This document shows, piece after piece, positions 17,966-27,414 of a stretch of 64,000 bases of DNA; position 1 is the stretch's first letter; each line of letters begins with the position of its first letter. The notes beneath the pieces are model-generated. The model saw only the letters and a program-made list of their open reading frames with translations. It searched no databases and was not told the origin of the DNA. The position numbers and the translations under genes are program-made. Location of the stretch: positions 62,001-126,000 of the forward strand of contig CANMKE010000001.1 in assembly GCA_947498325.1 (NCBI GenBank), read 5' to 3'. Origin of the DNA: an uncultured Persicobacter sp. (GTDB lineage: Bacteria > Bacteroidota > Bacteroidia > Cytophagales > Cyclobacteriaceae).

Positions 17966-18865
17966 TTATTTGGTTACGATAGAACGGATTTTGGTCGTTT
18001 CACTCTTGATCTCCTCAAGGATTTCAGGGGTGATTTTTATTTCAGTGGTGGAGTTGTCTATGATTACCATTTCGCCATCTACCTCTTTCATTTCAGGCTC
18101 TTTGTAGGTATAAATAAAATCTACCTTGTTAAATGCCTGTACGAGTGGTTCGAAGTCTTTTCTCAGCTGCCCGATATTTGGGTCTGAGTTTTTGTAGAAA
18201 TCCAACAGTAATTTTACTTGGTCTAAAACCAATTTTTGCTCTCCAATCTTATCAACCAAACCTTGGTTGGAAGGATTCTGCTGCGCCACCTGTGTGGTAA
18301 TATGTAGCGCCTCAAGCCATCCTCCTGTCAGCAGCAAAACGCTCAAATTTGCACGCTGCTTTTTCTGCAGGTATTCGTTGATGCTGTTGTAATTTCGTGT
18401 GGTGGTTAACAACAGCGAATCAAGGTTGCTGCTGTTGGTTGCCAAACGGCGGATTTCCTGAAAATTGAAAAACTGGCCAATGTTGAGCCCTTCAGACAAT
18501 TTCTGAATAGATTGCAGGTAGTAAACCGCATCCTGATTTTGCTCATAGATGTTGGTATACCCTAAATCCGCACCATAAATACCGAGGTTGATGGCTTTTT
18601 GGAAATCGCTATTATAATTTGAAATGGCCTTGGGGTCATTCAAAAATTGGTTGTCATACTTAATACCCTGATCTTTTAAAAGAAATGAAATCTCTAAAGG
18701 CGAAGGGATTTGCTGGATGATGCCTGATATTGCTTCCTGAGAAACACTCGGCGCACTGGTTGTTTGTTGGGCCTCAAATTCTGCATCTAAATCCTTGGTG
18801 TTGGGCTTCTCTTCAGAACATGCCCAAAAAAGGAATGGCAGTAGGCCTAAAAGTAGTTTTTTCAT
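17966..18865 (-). CDS. Lipoprotein, hypothetical
   Basis: 299 residues. The lipobox is LFWAC at the end of a short signal (MKKLLLGLLPF). The mature protein is helical, rich in Gln, Asn and Ser, with no recognised domain; helix repeats such as NEYLQKKQRANLSVLL suggest a bundle. ATG 18865 is preferred over a TTG at 18874 because it gives a standard signal peptide. It lies between the fused ABC transporter and the small secreted protein, so it may be an envelope partner of that transporter. Confidence 0.82.
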   Translation of the reverse strand: MKKLLLGLLPFLFWACSEEKPNTKDLDAEFEAQQTTSAPSVSQEAISGIIQQIPSPLEISFLLKDQGIKYDNQFLNDPKAISNYNSDFQKAINLGIYGADLGYTNIYEQNQDAVYYLQSIQKLSEGLNIGQFFNFQEIRRLATNSSNLDSLLLTTTRNYNSINEYLQKKQRANLSVLLLTGGWLEALHITTQVAQQNPSNQGLVDKIGEQKLVLDQVKLLLDFYKNSDPNIGQLRKDFEPLVQAFNKVDFIYTYKEPEMKEVDGEMVIIDNSTTEIKITPEILEEIKSETTKIRSIVTK

Positions 18866-18954
18866 TACATACAATTTTATTGTTAAAGATAATAAAAAAA
18901 ATCAAATCCAAATATCGACTAAAAGGTTAATTGATATTTGGATTAATTTATATG

Positions 18955-21900
18955 TTACCCTTTACGTTTGAAAAGATTGCCCGAGGAGGCTTTTTCCATG
19001 AGCTTTGCGAGCCACTCCTTATAGAGTGCAAGGTAGAGCAAAGCACTCATAAACCATATCACAAGAATATTGAAATAATAGGTATCGAAGTATTGACCGA
19101 AAAGGTGTTTTTTTGGCGCAAAGAAATGCGTTCTGTAATCTAAAGCATGAGCAGGGGTTTCTGGCAAGTGGAAGATAGGATCCAATTGTTGTAGTAACCT
19201 GCCGTTGTATTGCAGAATGCGATCCTGAACGGTTAAGTTTCTAACCAAGTCAGTTAAACTTTCATTCGAATATTTATTCTTGTAGTCGTTGAGGTTGTAA
19301 GTTGAGTTCTCGGCATGCTCCAAAGCGTGAATGTAAAAATTCTTTTTGGAAACCGCCTCATTATACACCTTCAGGTATTCTTGTTCAAGCTGCGAAAGAT
19401 ATTCATTTAGCACCGTAAAGGTACTTTCATTCACCTTGTCCTCTTGCAGCAATACTGCGAGGTCGTAATCTTTCAGAACACCCTTGAACGCTTCGGCTTC
19501 AATAGAATTCTTGATGGTGCGCAGGTTCTCTGAAATTTGCTGTTGCAGTTTCGGGTCTTCTTTGCCAAGATTGTTTTTGATGTATTGCACTTCTGCCCGC
19601 AGCTCTTTAATAAAGTAGCTGGCCTTGAAGTCCGCTTGTCGCTCTTGTTGTTCCATCGGGTAGTAAGTGGCCTCATAGGCATTGTCGCGGAACTGTTTTA
19701 CCGCCAGAGCTTCATAAGACCATCTTGATACCATCACATCGGCAATGACAGGCACTTTTCCTTTCGTACTGATCACCTCATTCATTTTCTCAAAAGGGAA
19801 CAGCAAGCCACTCAATACCATTTGTGGGATAATTACCAGCGGAATGAGAATATAGACCGTGACCGCAGAGTTAAAGGCGGAAGAGACATTCAAGCCGAGA
19901 ATATTGGCGAAGCATGCCACAGAAAACATCACGAGCCAGTATTCAAAGTACATGCCGCGGATCTCAAGAATGGTATTACTGACCAGCACAAAGCCCAGGG
20001 CCTGAATGGCGGACAGGCTGAATAGAATGCCTATCTTGGACATCAGGTAACTGTTCCAGCTCAAATTCAAAAAGGATTCCCGCTTCCTGATTTTTTTGTC
20101 GCGGATAATCTCCTCGGCACTCACGGTCAGTCCCATAAACAGGCTGACAATGACGGCCATCATGATGAAGATCGGAATATTTTCATTGAACCTGTAAATG
20201 TATCCTGAAAGGTCTGGCGCCGATTTGTATCGGATAATAAAGGCCAGTACCAGGGCCAAAATAGGGGCCTCGAGCAGGTTGATAAACAGGTATTGTTTAT
20301 TCGATATTTTTGATAAAACGTCGCGGGTAATAAAGATTTTTGCCTGTTTGAAATAGTTGGGAATCTTCAGGCTCTTTTCTGGTACTACCGAAACATCCTC
20401 TATGCGCTGATGCTCAAAATTATCTTCATAGCGGTCTTTCCACTGCGTAGGGGTTACCTTTCGTTTTTTCGTGAACTCACCGTATTCATCCACCACGCAA
20501 GACTCTACAATATTGAAGATTTGCTCAGGGTTTACATTACCACAGGAAGGACACTGACCACGTTCGGCATCCACCTGATTGGTTTCTCTTTTGAAATAAT
20601 TTACCGCCTCTACGGGGTGGCCATAAAAAATTTGGTAACCGCCAGTATCGAGGATAATCATTTTGTCGAACATTTTGTAAATGTCCGACGAAGGCTGGTG
20701 AATCACCACGAAAATGAGTTTGCCACGTAACGACAATTCCTTCAGCAAATCGATGACATTCTCTGAATCACGGGACGACAAGCCACTTGTAGGTTCATCA
20801 ACAAACAAAACCGCAGGCTCACGAATAAGCTCCAAAGCGATGTTCAGGCGTTTACGTTGCCCTCCAGAGATCGTTTTATCAAGGACACTTCCTACTTTCA
20901 GGTCTTTTCTGGTTTCAAGACCAAGGTTGGTAAGTACATCCATTACCCTTTGATGCAGGTCTTCTTCCGACATGTCATCAAAGCATAATTTGGCATTATA
21001 GTACAGGTTTTCGTAAACGGTCAGTTCTTCAATGAGCAGATCATCCTGTGCAATGTAGCCAATAACGCCCTTCAGGTTTTCTTTTCCTTCAGGGGAGTTC
21101 ATGTCCAAACCGTTGATTTTTATGGTACCCGATGAGGGCGCATTAAGGCCCGCAAGGACATTCAGCAGCGTGGTTTTACCTGCGCCAGAAGCCCCCATAA
21201 TACCGATTAACTTTCCTGGCCCTTCAGAGATATTGATGTTTCGCAGCCCAACATCCCCAGAAGGGAATTTAAACTCAATTTGGTCTGCATTGAAACTCAG
21301 GGCGGTCAGGTTGTCCTCGTGGAAGAAGTTTCTGATCAGGTCGCTATAGTAAAGCGCCATCCCCTTAGGGGTTTTGATGGTGCTTCCGTTGGAGAACAGA
21401 TATACGCCACGGATCTTGAGGATAAAGCCATTGAGGATAATGTCCTCTGTACCGACATATTTCACAAAATACATCTCCACACTTGGAATGCGGAGAAAAT
21501 GCATGTGTCCTTTAATGTCTACATGGATATTGTTGTTGTCAAGAAGCGGGTCTTCTTTGGAAAGGCTGATGATATTCTCCTGTTGCAGGGCAATTTCATC
21601 TTCAAGAAGAATGAAGGCTTCACAGGCGCGGTATTCATCATTGGCTATTTTAAAAACATCAGAAACCGTATTGATGATTTCCATCCTTTGTGGGGATAAG
21701 TTGCTGTCCGAAGCGACCAATTCCATCAGCTTCATTAAAACAACGACTTTCTGCTTTTGGGTAAGGGTCTTGTTGATCTTTTTACAGATCCCCAAAGTAC
21801 GTACCGAGTCCTTCATGGAAGTTCTGCGGGGTTTCTTCACTGCAATCTCCTCGCCGTTGGCATCTTTTTCAGCTTCTTCTACCTTTCCATAGCCTACCAA

Positions 21901-22059
21901 ATCATCGTACATGGTCAAATAGTTGGCCACGCTGTCCTGATCTAATTCTTGCTGGAAAAAGCGCAAAACGTACTGACGTTCATTTTCTGTCACTCCGCCA
22001 TCTTGTTTGGTGATGATGGCAAAAAGTTGGGTGAGCGCTTTTAGTATCTCCTCACTCAT
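18955..22059 (-). CDS. TerB-like domain fused to ABCG-type ABC transporter (ATPase plus permease)
   Basis: 1034 residues. Residues 1-150 look TerB-like (helical, ALTQLFAIITKQDGGVTENER). A beta-rich FHA-like stretch (about 165-270) precedes the ATPase: Walker A GASGAGKTTLLN (near 288), signature ISGGQRKRLN (near 400), Walker B LFVDEPTSGLSS. A CPSCG pair near 504 may hold a metal. A permease with five or six TM (about 600-760), a long helical loop and one last TM follow. The reverse order NBD-then-TMD is that of ABCG/White exporters. Substrate unknown. Separated from the SiaC-like gene by a terminator, so it may be partly independent. Confidence 0.88.
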   Translation of the reverse strand: MSEEILKALTQLFAIITKQDGGVTENERQYVLRFFQQELDQDSVANYLTMYDDLVGYGKVEEAEKDANGEEIAVKKPRRTSMKDSVRTLGICKKINKTLTQKQKVVVLMKLMELVASDSNLSPQRMEIINTVSDVFKIANDEYRACEAFILLEDEIALQQENIISLSKEDPLLDNNNIHVDIKGHMHFLRIPSVEMYFVKYVGTEDIILNGFILKIRGVYLFSNGSTIKTPKGMALYYSDLIRNFFHEDNLTALSFNADQIEFKFPSGDVGLRNINISEGPGKLIGIMGASGAGKTTLLNVLAGLNAPSSGTIKINGLDMNSPEGKENLKGVIGYIAQDDLLIEELTVYENLYYNAKLCFDDMSEEDLHQRVMDVLTNLGLETRKDLKVGSVLDKTISGGQRKRLNIALELIREPAVLFVDEPTSGLSSRDSENVIDLLKELSLRGKLIFVVIHQPSSDIYKMFDKMIILDTGGYQIFYGHPVEAVNYFKRETNQVDAERGQCPSCGNVNPEQIFNIVESCVVDEYGEFTKKRKVTPTQWKDRYEDNFEHQRIEDVSVVPEKSLKIPNYFKQAKIFITRDVLSKISNKQYLFINLLEAPILALVLAFIIRYKSAPDLSGYIYRFNENIPIFIMMAVIVSLFMGLTVSAEEIIRDKKIRKRESFLNLSWNSYLMSKIGILFSLSAIQALGFVLVSNTILEIRGMYFEYWLVMFSVACFANILGLNVSSAFNSAVTVYILIPLVIIPQMVLSGLLFPFEKMNEVISTKGKVPVIADVMVSRWSYEALAVKQFRDNAYEATYYPMEQQERQADFKASYFIKELRAEVQYIKNNLGKEDPKLQQQISENLRTIKNSIEAEAFKGVLKDYDLAVLLQEDKVNESTFTVLNEYLSQLEQEYLKVYNEAVSKKNFYIHALEHAENSTYNLNDYKNKYSNESLTDLVRNLTVQDRILQYNGRLLQQLDPIFHLPETPAHALDYRTHFFAPKKHLFGQYFDTYYFNILVIWFMSALLYLALYKEWLAKLMEKASSGNLFKRKG

Positions 22060-22085
22060 AGGTTGATGTTTAGCTTAGCGTAGAT

Positions 22086-22116
22086 CGAAAAAATGCAGAG
22101 AATCTCCCTGCATTTT
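22086..22116 (-). terminator. Terminator after the SiaC-like gene, minus strand
   Basis: AAATGCAG (22091-22098) pairs with CTGCATTT (22108-22115). On the minus strand the hairpin is followed by six T (A run 22088-22093). It lies in the 87-bp gap between siaC-like and the fused transporter and would end or attenuate the signalling-gene transcript. Confidence 0.72.
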
Positions 22117-22146
22117 TCTGATTATCCTTAATTAGAGAAAATTATA

Positions 22147-22509
22147 TTAGTACTCTTGAAATTCAAAAGTAAGATCCACAAGTTCCGAGAATTCTTCCCC
22201 AGCTTCCTGCATGTCTTCGTCATCTTCAAGGTAATACCACTGGATAACGGCGCCATCGATATCTTCAAGGGCCGACAGTACATCAAGGATTAATTTTGAT
22301 GAAGCGGTGTTGAAGTATTCCAATTTAAAAATAAACTCAGTGCTTGGGTTCGGATCTTTTCCGTACTCCTCAATCCAATCCAGGATTGGCTGATAAAAAC
22401 CCTGAGAATCTTCAGGAAGAGATCTTCCTGAGATTTCAAAAATACCATTAGTCTTATCTAATATTATTTTTGGGGTATCTTCTGCTCCTTCTAGGTTAAT
22501 AATATTCAT
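22147..22509 (-). CDS. siaC: SiaC-family regulatory phosphoprotein (DUF1987)
   Basis: 120 residues, the size of Pseudomonas aeruginosa SiaC. The start PKIILDKTNGIFEISGRSLPED and the central EYFNTASSKLILD match the family; the threonine in FNTASS is residue 68, the same number as the phosphorylated Thr68 of SiaC. In P. aeruginosa SiaB phosphorylates and SiaA dephosphorylates this protein, and the free form activates a diguanylate cyclase. An unphosphorylated form here may act on a different partner. The gene follows the kinase by 28 bp. Confidence 0.88.
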   Translation of the reverse strand: MNIINLEGAEDTPKIILDKTNGIFEISGRSLPEDSQGFYQPILDWIEEYGKDPNPSTEFIFKLEYFNTASSKLILDVLSALEDIDGAVIQWYYLEDDEDMQEAGEEFSELVDLTFEFQEY

Positions 22510-22537
22510 TGTGTTGGAATTAAATGCTTTAAATTTT

Positions 22538-23071
22538 TTAAATGCGCTTAATGGTAGTCTTTAGCGAAAAGAAAAAATATTCTTCATCCAAAGGTTTGAA
22601 GTCATATTCTAATTCTTGACCAGATTTACGAGCCATATCAACGAAACCAAGGCCCGCGCCCCCTTTATCAGAGATCGAGGTGTTGCGGATGATTTCTTTG
22701 TATAAAGTTTTTAGTCCATCTTTGTCCAAGGAATTGATTTCCTCCAATTTGGACTTCAACCCTTCCACATTTTCTTTTTTAATTGGGTTTCCAGAAGTGA
22801 TAACATACTTATCATTTTTCTTTCCAATCATGAAAATGGCCTGCTTACTGACAGAACTTTCTTCGTCTCCGTGCTTGACAATATTCTGCAAGCACTCGAC
22901 CATCACATTAAAAACTTTACGCTTGGTACTCGACTCTTCTCCGATCGAATCCATATTTCTTTCAGCCATTGCCAGAACCGACTTGGTAATTTCTTGGGTA
23001 AATTCCCCTTCATAAACCAAAATGAGATTGTTCTCGAGCATGGTCTTGTGTAGATCAAAAATGAATTTCAT
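22538..23071 (-). CDS. siaB: SiaB-family protein kinase (DUF6272)
   Basis: 177 residues. A GHKL ATPase-like pattern is visible: the N-box NVMVECLQNIVKHGDEE (Glu, Asn, His), and GAGLGFVDMARKSG near the C-terminus as the lid region. The family phosphorylates the SiaC-type partner on threonine. It sits between the PP2C phosphatase gene (125 bp away) and the SiaC-like gene, in the same order as the Pseudomonas siaABC set. The A+T-rich 125-bp gap upstream could hold a promoter but shows no clear box. Confidence 0.87.
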   Translation of the reverse strand: MKFIFDLHKTMLENNLILVYEGEFTQEITKSVLAMAERNMDSIGEESSTKRKVFNVMVECLQNIVKHGDEESSVSKQAIFMIGKKNDKYVITSGNPIKKENVEGLKSKLEEINSLDKDGLKTLYKEIIRNTSISDKGGAGLGFVDMARKSGQELEYDFKPLDEEYFFFSLKTTIKRI

Positions 23072-23196
23072 AGGACGAACGGTTTGAAAACAAGTTGTAT
23101 TAACAAATTTATTGATTAACGGTATAATTTTATAATACTATGTAAAATTAAAATAGTTGCCTACAATTTTTACAGTATTATATTGATTTAGTATAA

Positions 23197-26100
23197 CTAA
23201 AAGCGAATTCCTATCAGTAATACGTCGTCAGTTTGTTTATATTCTCCTTTCCAATCTTCCCAGGCGTCCTCAAAAGCTTGTTGCATTTGCGGCATTGGGA
23301 GGTTGTAATTAGATTGAATTAATTCTCTGAGGCGTTTAGGGCCAAACTTTCTGTTCATTGGTCCACCAAACTGATCTGGGTAACCATCGGAGCAGAAGAC
23401 CAAAAGATCATCTTTTTCCATGGTTAATTCATGTGTAGTGAAATCGGTCTGATTGCGGTATTTTCCTCCGCCAATCGCAAATTTATTTCCTTTGATTTCC
23501 TCTAACACGCCCTGGTGTACTTTGTAAAGCGACCTGTGTGCGCCAGCGAAAGCGACCTTATTGGTTTTCTTATTGATTTTCAGCAAGGCAAGGTCCATTC
23601 CATCTTTCGACATGGAATCTCCACGGTCCTGACGCAATGTAGTCGTTACGCCCTCATCAAGTAAATCCAGAATTTTTCCTGGGTCGCTGACTTTTTGTGA
23701 CTTCACGATATCGTTCAGCAGGAAGTAGCCGATGAGTGAAATTAACGCACCAGGAACACCATGCCCGGTACAATCGACGGCAGCAATGTAAACATCGTCG
23801 CCCACTTCAGCATACCAAGGGAAATCACCACTGACAACGTCTTTGGCTTTATAGAAAAGCATAGACTCTGGCAGGTGGGTTTCAAGCACCTGCGCATCTG
23901 GTACAATAGCCCACTGGATGCGTTTGGCGTAATTGATCGATTCGGTGATTTTTTTATGCTGATTTTTCACCTCCATCTCAATCTGCTTGCGCTCAGTAAT
24001 ATCATGCGATACCACCAATACCGATTCAATTTGTTCCTCGTCATCAAACTCGGGAATACCCCTGAGTTGCATGATGCGCTCCCCAAGCTGATCAGAAGGG
24101 AAATTGATTTCTGTGGCAATCTGCTTGCCAAGGCCAATCACCTCATCAATGATTTGATCGTACTGCGCCGTAATATTTTCTGGCAACTGTGCTTCGTCAA
24201 AAGATTTCTGATCGAAAACCTCTGGTTGCTTGCCTGTATATTGCTCAATGGTTGGGTTAATATAGAATACCTTTTTGTCGGCATTGAAACGGGTGATCAA
24301 ATCGGGTGAATTTTCCGATAAGGACTGCATTTTAGAACGCATTCTCTCTTCCTGTTCCGCTCGGCGTCTTTCAGTAATATCCCTGAAGTTGAACAGTAGG
24401 CCGTTGATGGCTTTATCATTCAACAGGTTATTTCCTGTAGCTTCCAACCAGATGGTGGTGCCGTCTTTACGCTGATATTCAAACTGAAGGTTACGGTTCT
24501 CTGTTGGCTGAGCGATCAGCTGTTCAAATACCTGCGCGATATCATCGCGATAGTGTTCAAGTACAAACTGGCGGTCACTTCTTCCGATCAGTTCTTCAGG
24601 TGTGTAACCGAAGATCCGCTGCACAGAAGGGGAGATATATTTAATGTTGCCGTTTCGTTCATAAATCGTGATAACCTCAGAGGCGTTCTCAAGCAAGAGC
24701 TGCATTTGTCGCTGCCCACGGTTCACCTCTTCGATTTGCTCATTCAGCTGTGCGTTGGTACGCTCAAGTTCTTCCTGAGTAGCTTGCATTTCTTCGGCAT
24801 TCTGCTGAAGAATTTCCTGCTTTTCCTGCAACTCATTGGACATGCTCCTGGATTCTTCCAACAGGCGCCTTGTGGTGGCATTTACCTTAATGTTGGAGAT
24901 TGTTCGTGCAATGATCACGGAGATTTCCTGCAGGAACTTTACATCCGAAGGAGAGAAGTTTTTAAAGCTTGCAAACTCCAACACGCCATATACATTCTCT
25001 TCAGTAATTAATGGAACGATCAGGATGCTGCTTGGTCGCTGGTCACCGAGTAATCCCGAGGTTACGGTTACATAATCGTAAGGGATTTCTGTACGCAGGA
25101 TAATGTCTTTTTCTGCCACTGCCTGCCCAACAAGTCCTTCCGCAAATTTAAACCTGGATTTGAGGTATTTCTTGCGGTTGTAGGCAAAGCTTGCGCGCAT
25201 CAACACTTCTGCTTCTGCATCGGTTTGCTCATTTTCTTTTTCTACCGTATAGAAAGCGCCCTGAATGGCATCAATCTTTCCGCAGATAAACTGGACAATC
25301 TCATTGCCAAGGTGGTCAAGTTCATCATGTGATCGCAGGATTTCAGAAATCTCCGCTAATCCATGTACAATCTGGTTTCGTTCTCGGTCGCGGGCTTCTG
25401 CCTCCTGAATGTTATCCCGCATATTGATGAGGGAGTTCCCGAGGGAATCTTTGTCGCTGAGTGGCTCAAAGGCAGAATCAAACTGCCCTTTACCAATATT
25501 GCTGGCAAAAGAGGCTGTTCTTTTCAATCCGTTCACCAGGTGTGAAACATCCTGCGCCATCATGCCGATTTCATCAGCACTTGAATTTTCTATTTTTTCA
25601 GGAAGAATACCATTACCCACCAACTGCAATGTTACGCGTAGCCTGTTCAATGCTTTGGTGATAATTCTTGAGAAGATGGTGGTGATGATCAGCGCAATCA
25701 GTAAAACCGCAATACCCGCAGCAATGAACTGCCAGATAAGCTTGGCGGTGTGCTGGGCAATTTCAGTACGGTCTATTTTGGTGATGATAGCCAAAGGGCT
25801 TTCATTGATGCGCTCCCAGGTGGCTAAAACAGGTTTGTTTCGGTAATCAACCTGAAAGCCTGTGGCTTGTTGGCCTGCAATAGCGCTGAGAATGTGCTGA
25901 ACATTTTCATGGTCGATATTGACGGCTGTCTTTACATTTTCTGCCTGTAGCGGACTGTTGTAATAGACTTTGTTGTTGTGCTTATAAACCAAAATAGATT
26001 CGCCCGTTTCCCCGAGTTGTTCATTGTTTTGCACAATGTTGAAAAGAGGGGTGGCATCCGCTTCAGCAATAATGAAGAAGGCCCCTTCTTCCGTTTGAAT

Positions 26101-26577
26101 AGCTTTACCCAAAGCGTAAACATGCAAACTCCCTTTCTGATAGGCTGGAGACACAAATTTGTTTTTCGACAGTGAAGACAGGATCCCTCCAGTAGGGTCT
26201 GAGATCAGGTTGCCCTGTGTGCTTTCATCAAGTGCAGAAACAATAACGCCCTGCTTGTTGATCAACATCAGATTGGTGAAAGTGTATTTTGGCAAGCATC
26301 CTTTGATACTTTCCATTGTGGGAAAGGCACCTTCACTTGTATATGCAGCCTGCCAGTTGGTTTCTAATGCTTCGAGCCAATTGGACTGGTTGTTGAAGAG
26401 CGATGCAATTTGCAAGGCTTTAAGCTGGTTGTGCGATTCTAAAGTCTTTCGGTATTGGTTTACGGTGGTGGTCTCTGTAAGCTGGTAGCCTAAAAAGCCC
26501 ATCAGTCCAACACCCAAGATCATCATCCCACAGATAATGACAGCGATTTTAGAACCGAATTTTAAATCTTTTAACAT
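23197..26577 (-). CDS. Membrane sensor with HAMP, GAF, two PAS and SpoIIE-type PP2C domains (SiaA-like)
   Basis: 1126 residues. TM1 (about 10-30), an extracytoplasmic Cache-like sensor (about 35-275), TM2 (about 280-305), HAMP, a GAF domain (about 415-560), a coiled coil, two PAS domains (ITIYERNGNIKYISPSV; LITRFNADKKVFYINP) and a PP2C domain from about 900. Metal motifs: VVSGDFPWY, AAVDCTGHGVPGALIS and a final TDDVLLIG. P. aeruginosa SiaA has only a sensor, HAMP and PP2C, so this version has extra input domains. It would dephosphorylate the SiaC-like protein on receipt of a signal. Confidence 0.9.
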   Translation of the reverse strand: MLKDLKFGSKIAVIICGMMILGVGLMGFLGYQLTETTTVNQYRKTLESHNQLKALQIASLFNNQSNWLEALETNWQAAYTSEGAFPTMESIKGCLPKYTFTNLMLINKQGVIVSALDESTQGNLISDPTGGILSSLSKNKFVSPAYQKGSLHVYALGKAIQTEEGAFFIIAEADATPLFNIVQNNEQLGETGESILVYKHNNKVYYNSPLQAENVKTAVNIDHENVQHILSAIAGQQATGFQVDYRNKPVLATWERINESPLAIITKIDRTEIAQHTAKLIWQFIAAGIAVLLIALIITTIFSRIITKALNRLRVTLQLVGNGILPEKIENSSADEIGMMAQDVSHLVNGLKRTASFASNIGKGQFDSAFEPLSDKDSLGNSLINMRDNIQEAEARDRERNQIVHGLAEISEILRSHDELDHLGNEIVQFICGKIDAIQGAFYTVEKENEQTDAEAEVLMRASFAYNRKKYLKSRFKFAEGLVGQAVAEKDIILRTEIPYDYVTVTSGLLGDQRPSSILIVPLITEENVYGVLEFASFKNFSPSDVKFLQEISVIIARTISNIKVNATTRRLLEESRSMSNELQEKQEILQQNAEEMQATQEELERTNAQLNEQIEEVNRGQRQMQLLLENASEVITIYERNGNIKYISPSVQRIFGYTPEELIGRSDRQFVLEHYRDDIAQVFEQLIAQPTENRNLQFEYQRKDGTTIWLEATGNNLLNDKAINGLLFNFRDITERRRAEQEERMRSKMQSLSENSPDLITRFNADKKVFYINPTIEQYTGKQPEVFDQKSFDEAQLPENITAQYDQIIDEVIGLGKQIATEINFPSDQLGERIMQLRGIPEFDDEEQIESVLVVSHDITERKQIEMEVKNQHKKITESINYAKRIQWAIVPDAQVLETHLPESMLFYKAKDVVSGDFPWYAEVGDDVYIAAVDCTGHGVPGALISLIGYFLLNDIVKSQKVSDPGKILDLLDEGVTTTLRQDRGDSMSKDGMDLALLKINKKTNKVAFAGAHRSLYKVHQGVLEEIKGNKFAIGGGKYRNQTDFTTHELTMEKDDLLVFCSDGYPDQFGGPMNRKFGPKRLRELIQSNYNLPMPQMQQAFEDAWEDWKGEYKQTDDVLLIGIRF

Positions 26578-26589
26578 GGTTGATAAAGG

Positions 26590-27414
26590 TTAGGATTGGG
26601 GTGTGAGCGAGTTGGAGCCCAATAGGCGCCCCAATGCCGACATCTGTTCCTTGATAAAATCTATGTCGTGCTGAGTAAATGGTGTGAAGCTGGCAATTTC
26701 TATTGCCCCCACGACAGCTTCATTGTTTTTGATCGGAAGGATCACTAATGATGTTGGGCTGGATTCCCCCAGTCCTGATAAAATTCTCAAATAGCCTTCA
26801 GGGATCGTGGCCAGGTTAAACTCTTGTCCATCCTTAATACATTGCCCCAACAGTCCATCGCCTGCATTGATTTCCAGTCTGGAATTGTCGGTATAAGTAA
26901 AGGCATATCCTGCCTGGAAAGTCGCTTTTTGGTTTTGGTCAGCATCTAAATCGGTGTCGGTAAGGTAAATGGCGCCTTGCCCGGCTTCAAGATCCTTGCA
27001 CAGGTGATTTAAAATGGCACTCAATCGTTCTTTATTATTGTTCGATTGATTATAATATCTTTCCATCTGCCCTGATTCCCAGGTGTAAGCACGGTGCTCG
27101 GCAGAAGCATCAATTTGGTTATCATCTTCCTCAGATTCTTTTTCAATATAAACGACATGTTGCTCAGTGTCTGTAATTCCTCCTGAGAGGTAGTAAAGCA
27201 GTGTCAGTCCAATAAATACCAAGTTGGCAACCGTCAGTACCTGATGTGGCAAAATGATCTCCTGAAGTTGTGGCAGTTCATTGAGCGTCAGTGTACCAAC
27301 CTGTTCAACCAATGTAGCAGGTAGCATATAACCCAACACAGCATTAAGCAATGTAGCAATGATGGTCAAGCACACTAAGGCGATGCCGATAATTTTTCGT
27401 TTTCGCTGTTTCAT
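26590..27414 (-). CDS. Membrane-anchored GAF domain protein
   Basis: 274 residues. Two N-terminal TM helices (about 8-30 and 55-75) flank a short periplasmic loop, then an acidic linker and a GAF domain (about 125-265; HLCKDLEAGQGAIYLTD, SPTSLVILPIKNNEAVVGAIEIAS). No catalytic output is present, so it is likely a sensor that acts through a partner such as the SiaA-like phosphatase 12 bp downstream. It overlaps cheB by 4 bp. Confidence 0.82.
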   Translation of the reverse strand: MKQRKRKIIGIALVCLTIIATLLNAVLGYMLPATLVEQVGTLTLNELPQLQEIILPHQVLTVANLVFIGLTLLYYLSGGITDTEQHVVYIEKESEEDDNQIDASAEHRAYTWESGQMERYYNQSNNNKERLSAILNHLCKDLEAGQGAIYLTDTDLDADQNQKATFQAGYAFTYTDNSRLEINAGDGLLGQCIKDGQEFNLATIPEGYLRILSGLGESSPTSLVILPIKNNEAVVGAIEIASFTPFTQHDIDFIKEQMSALGRLLGSNSLTPQS

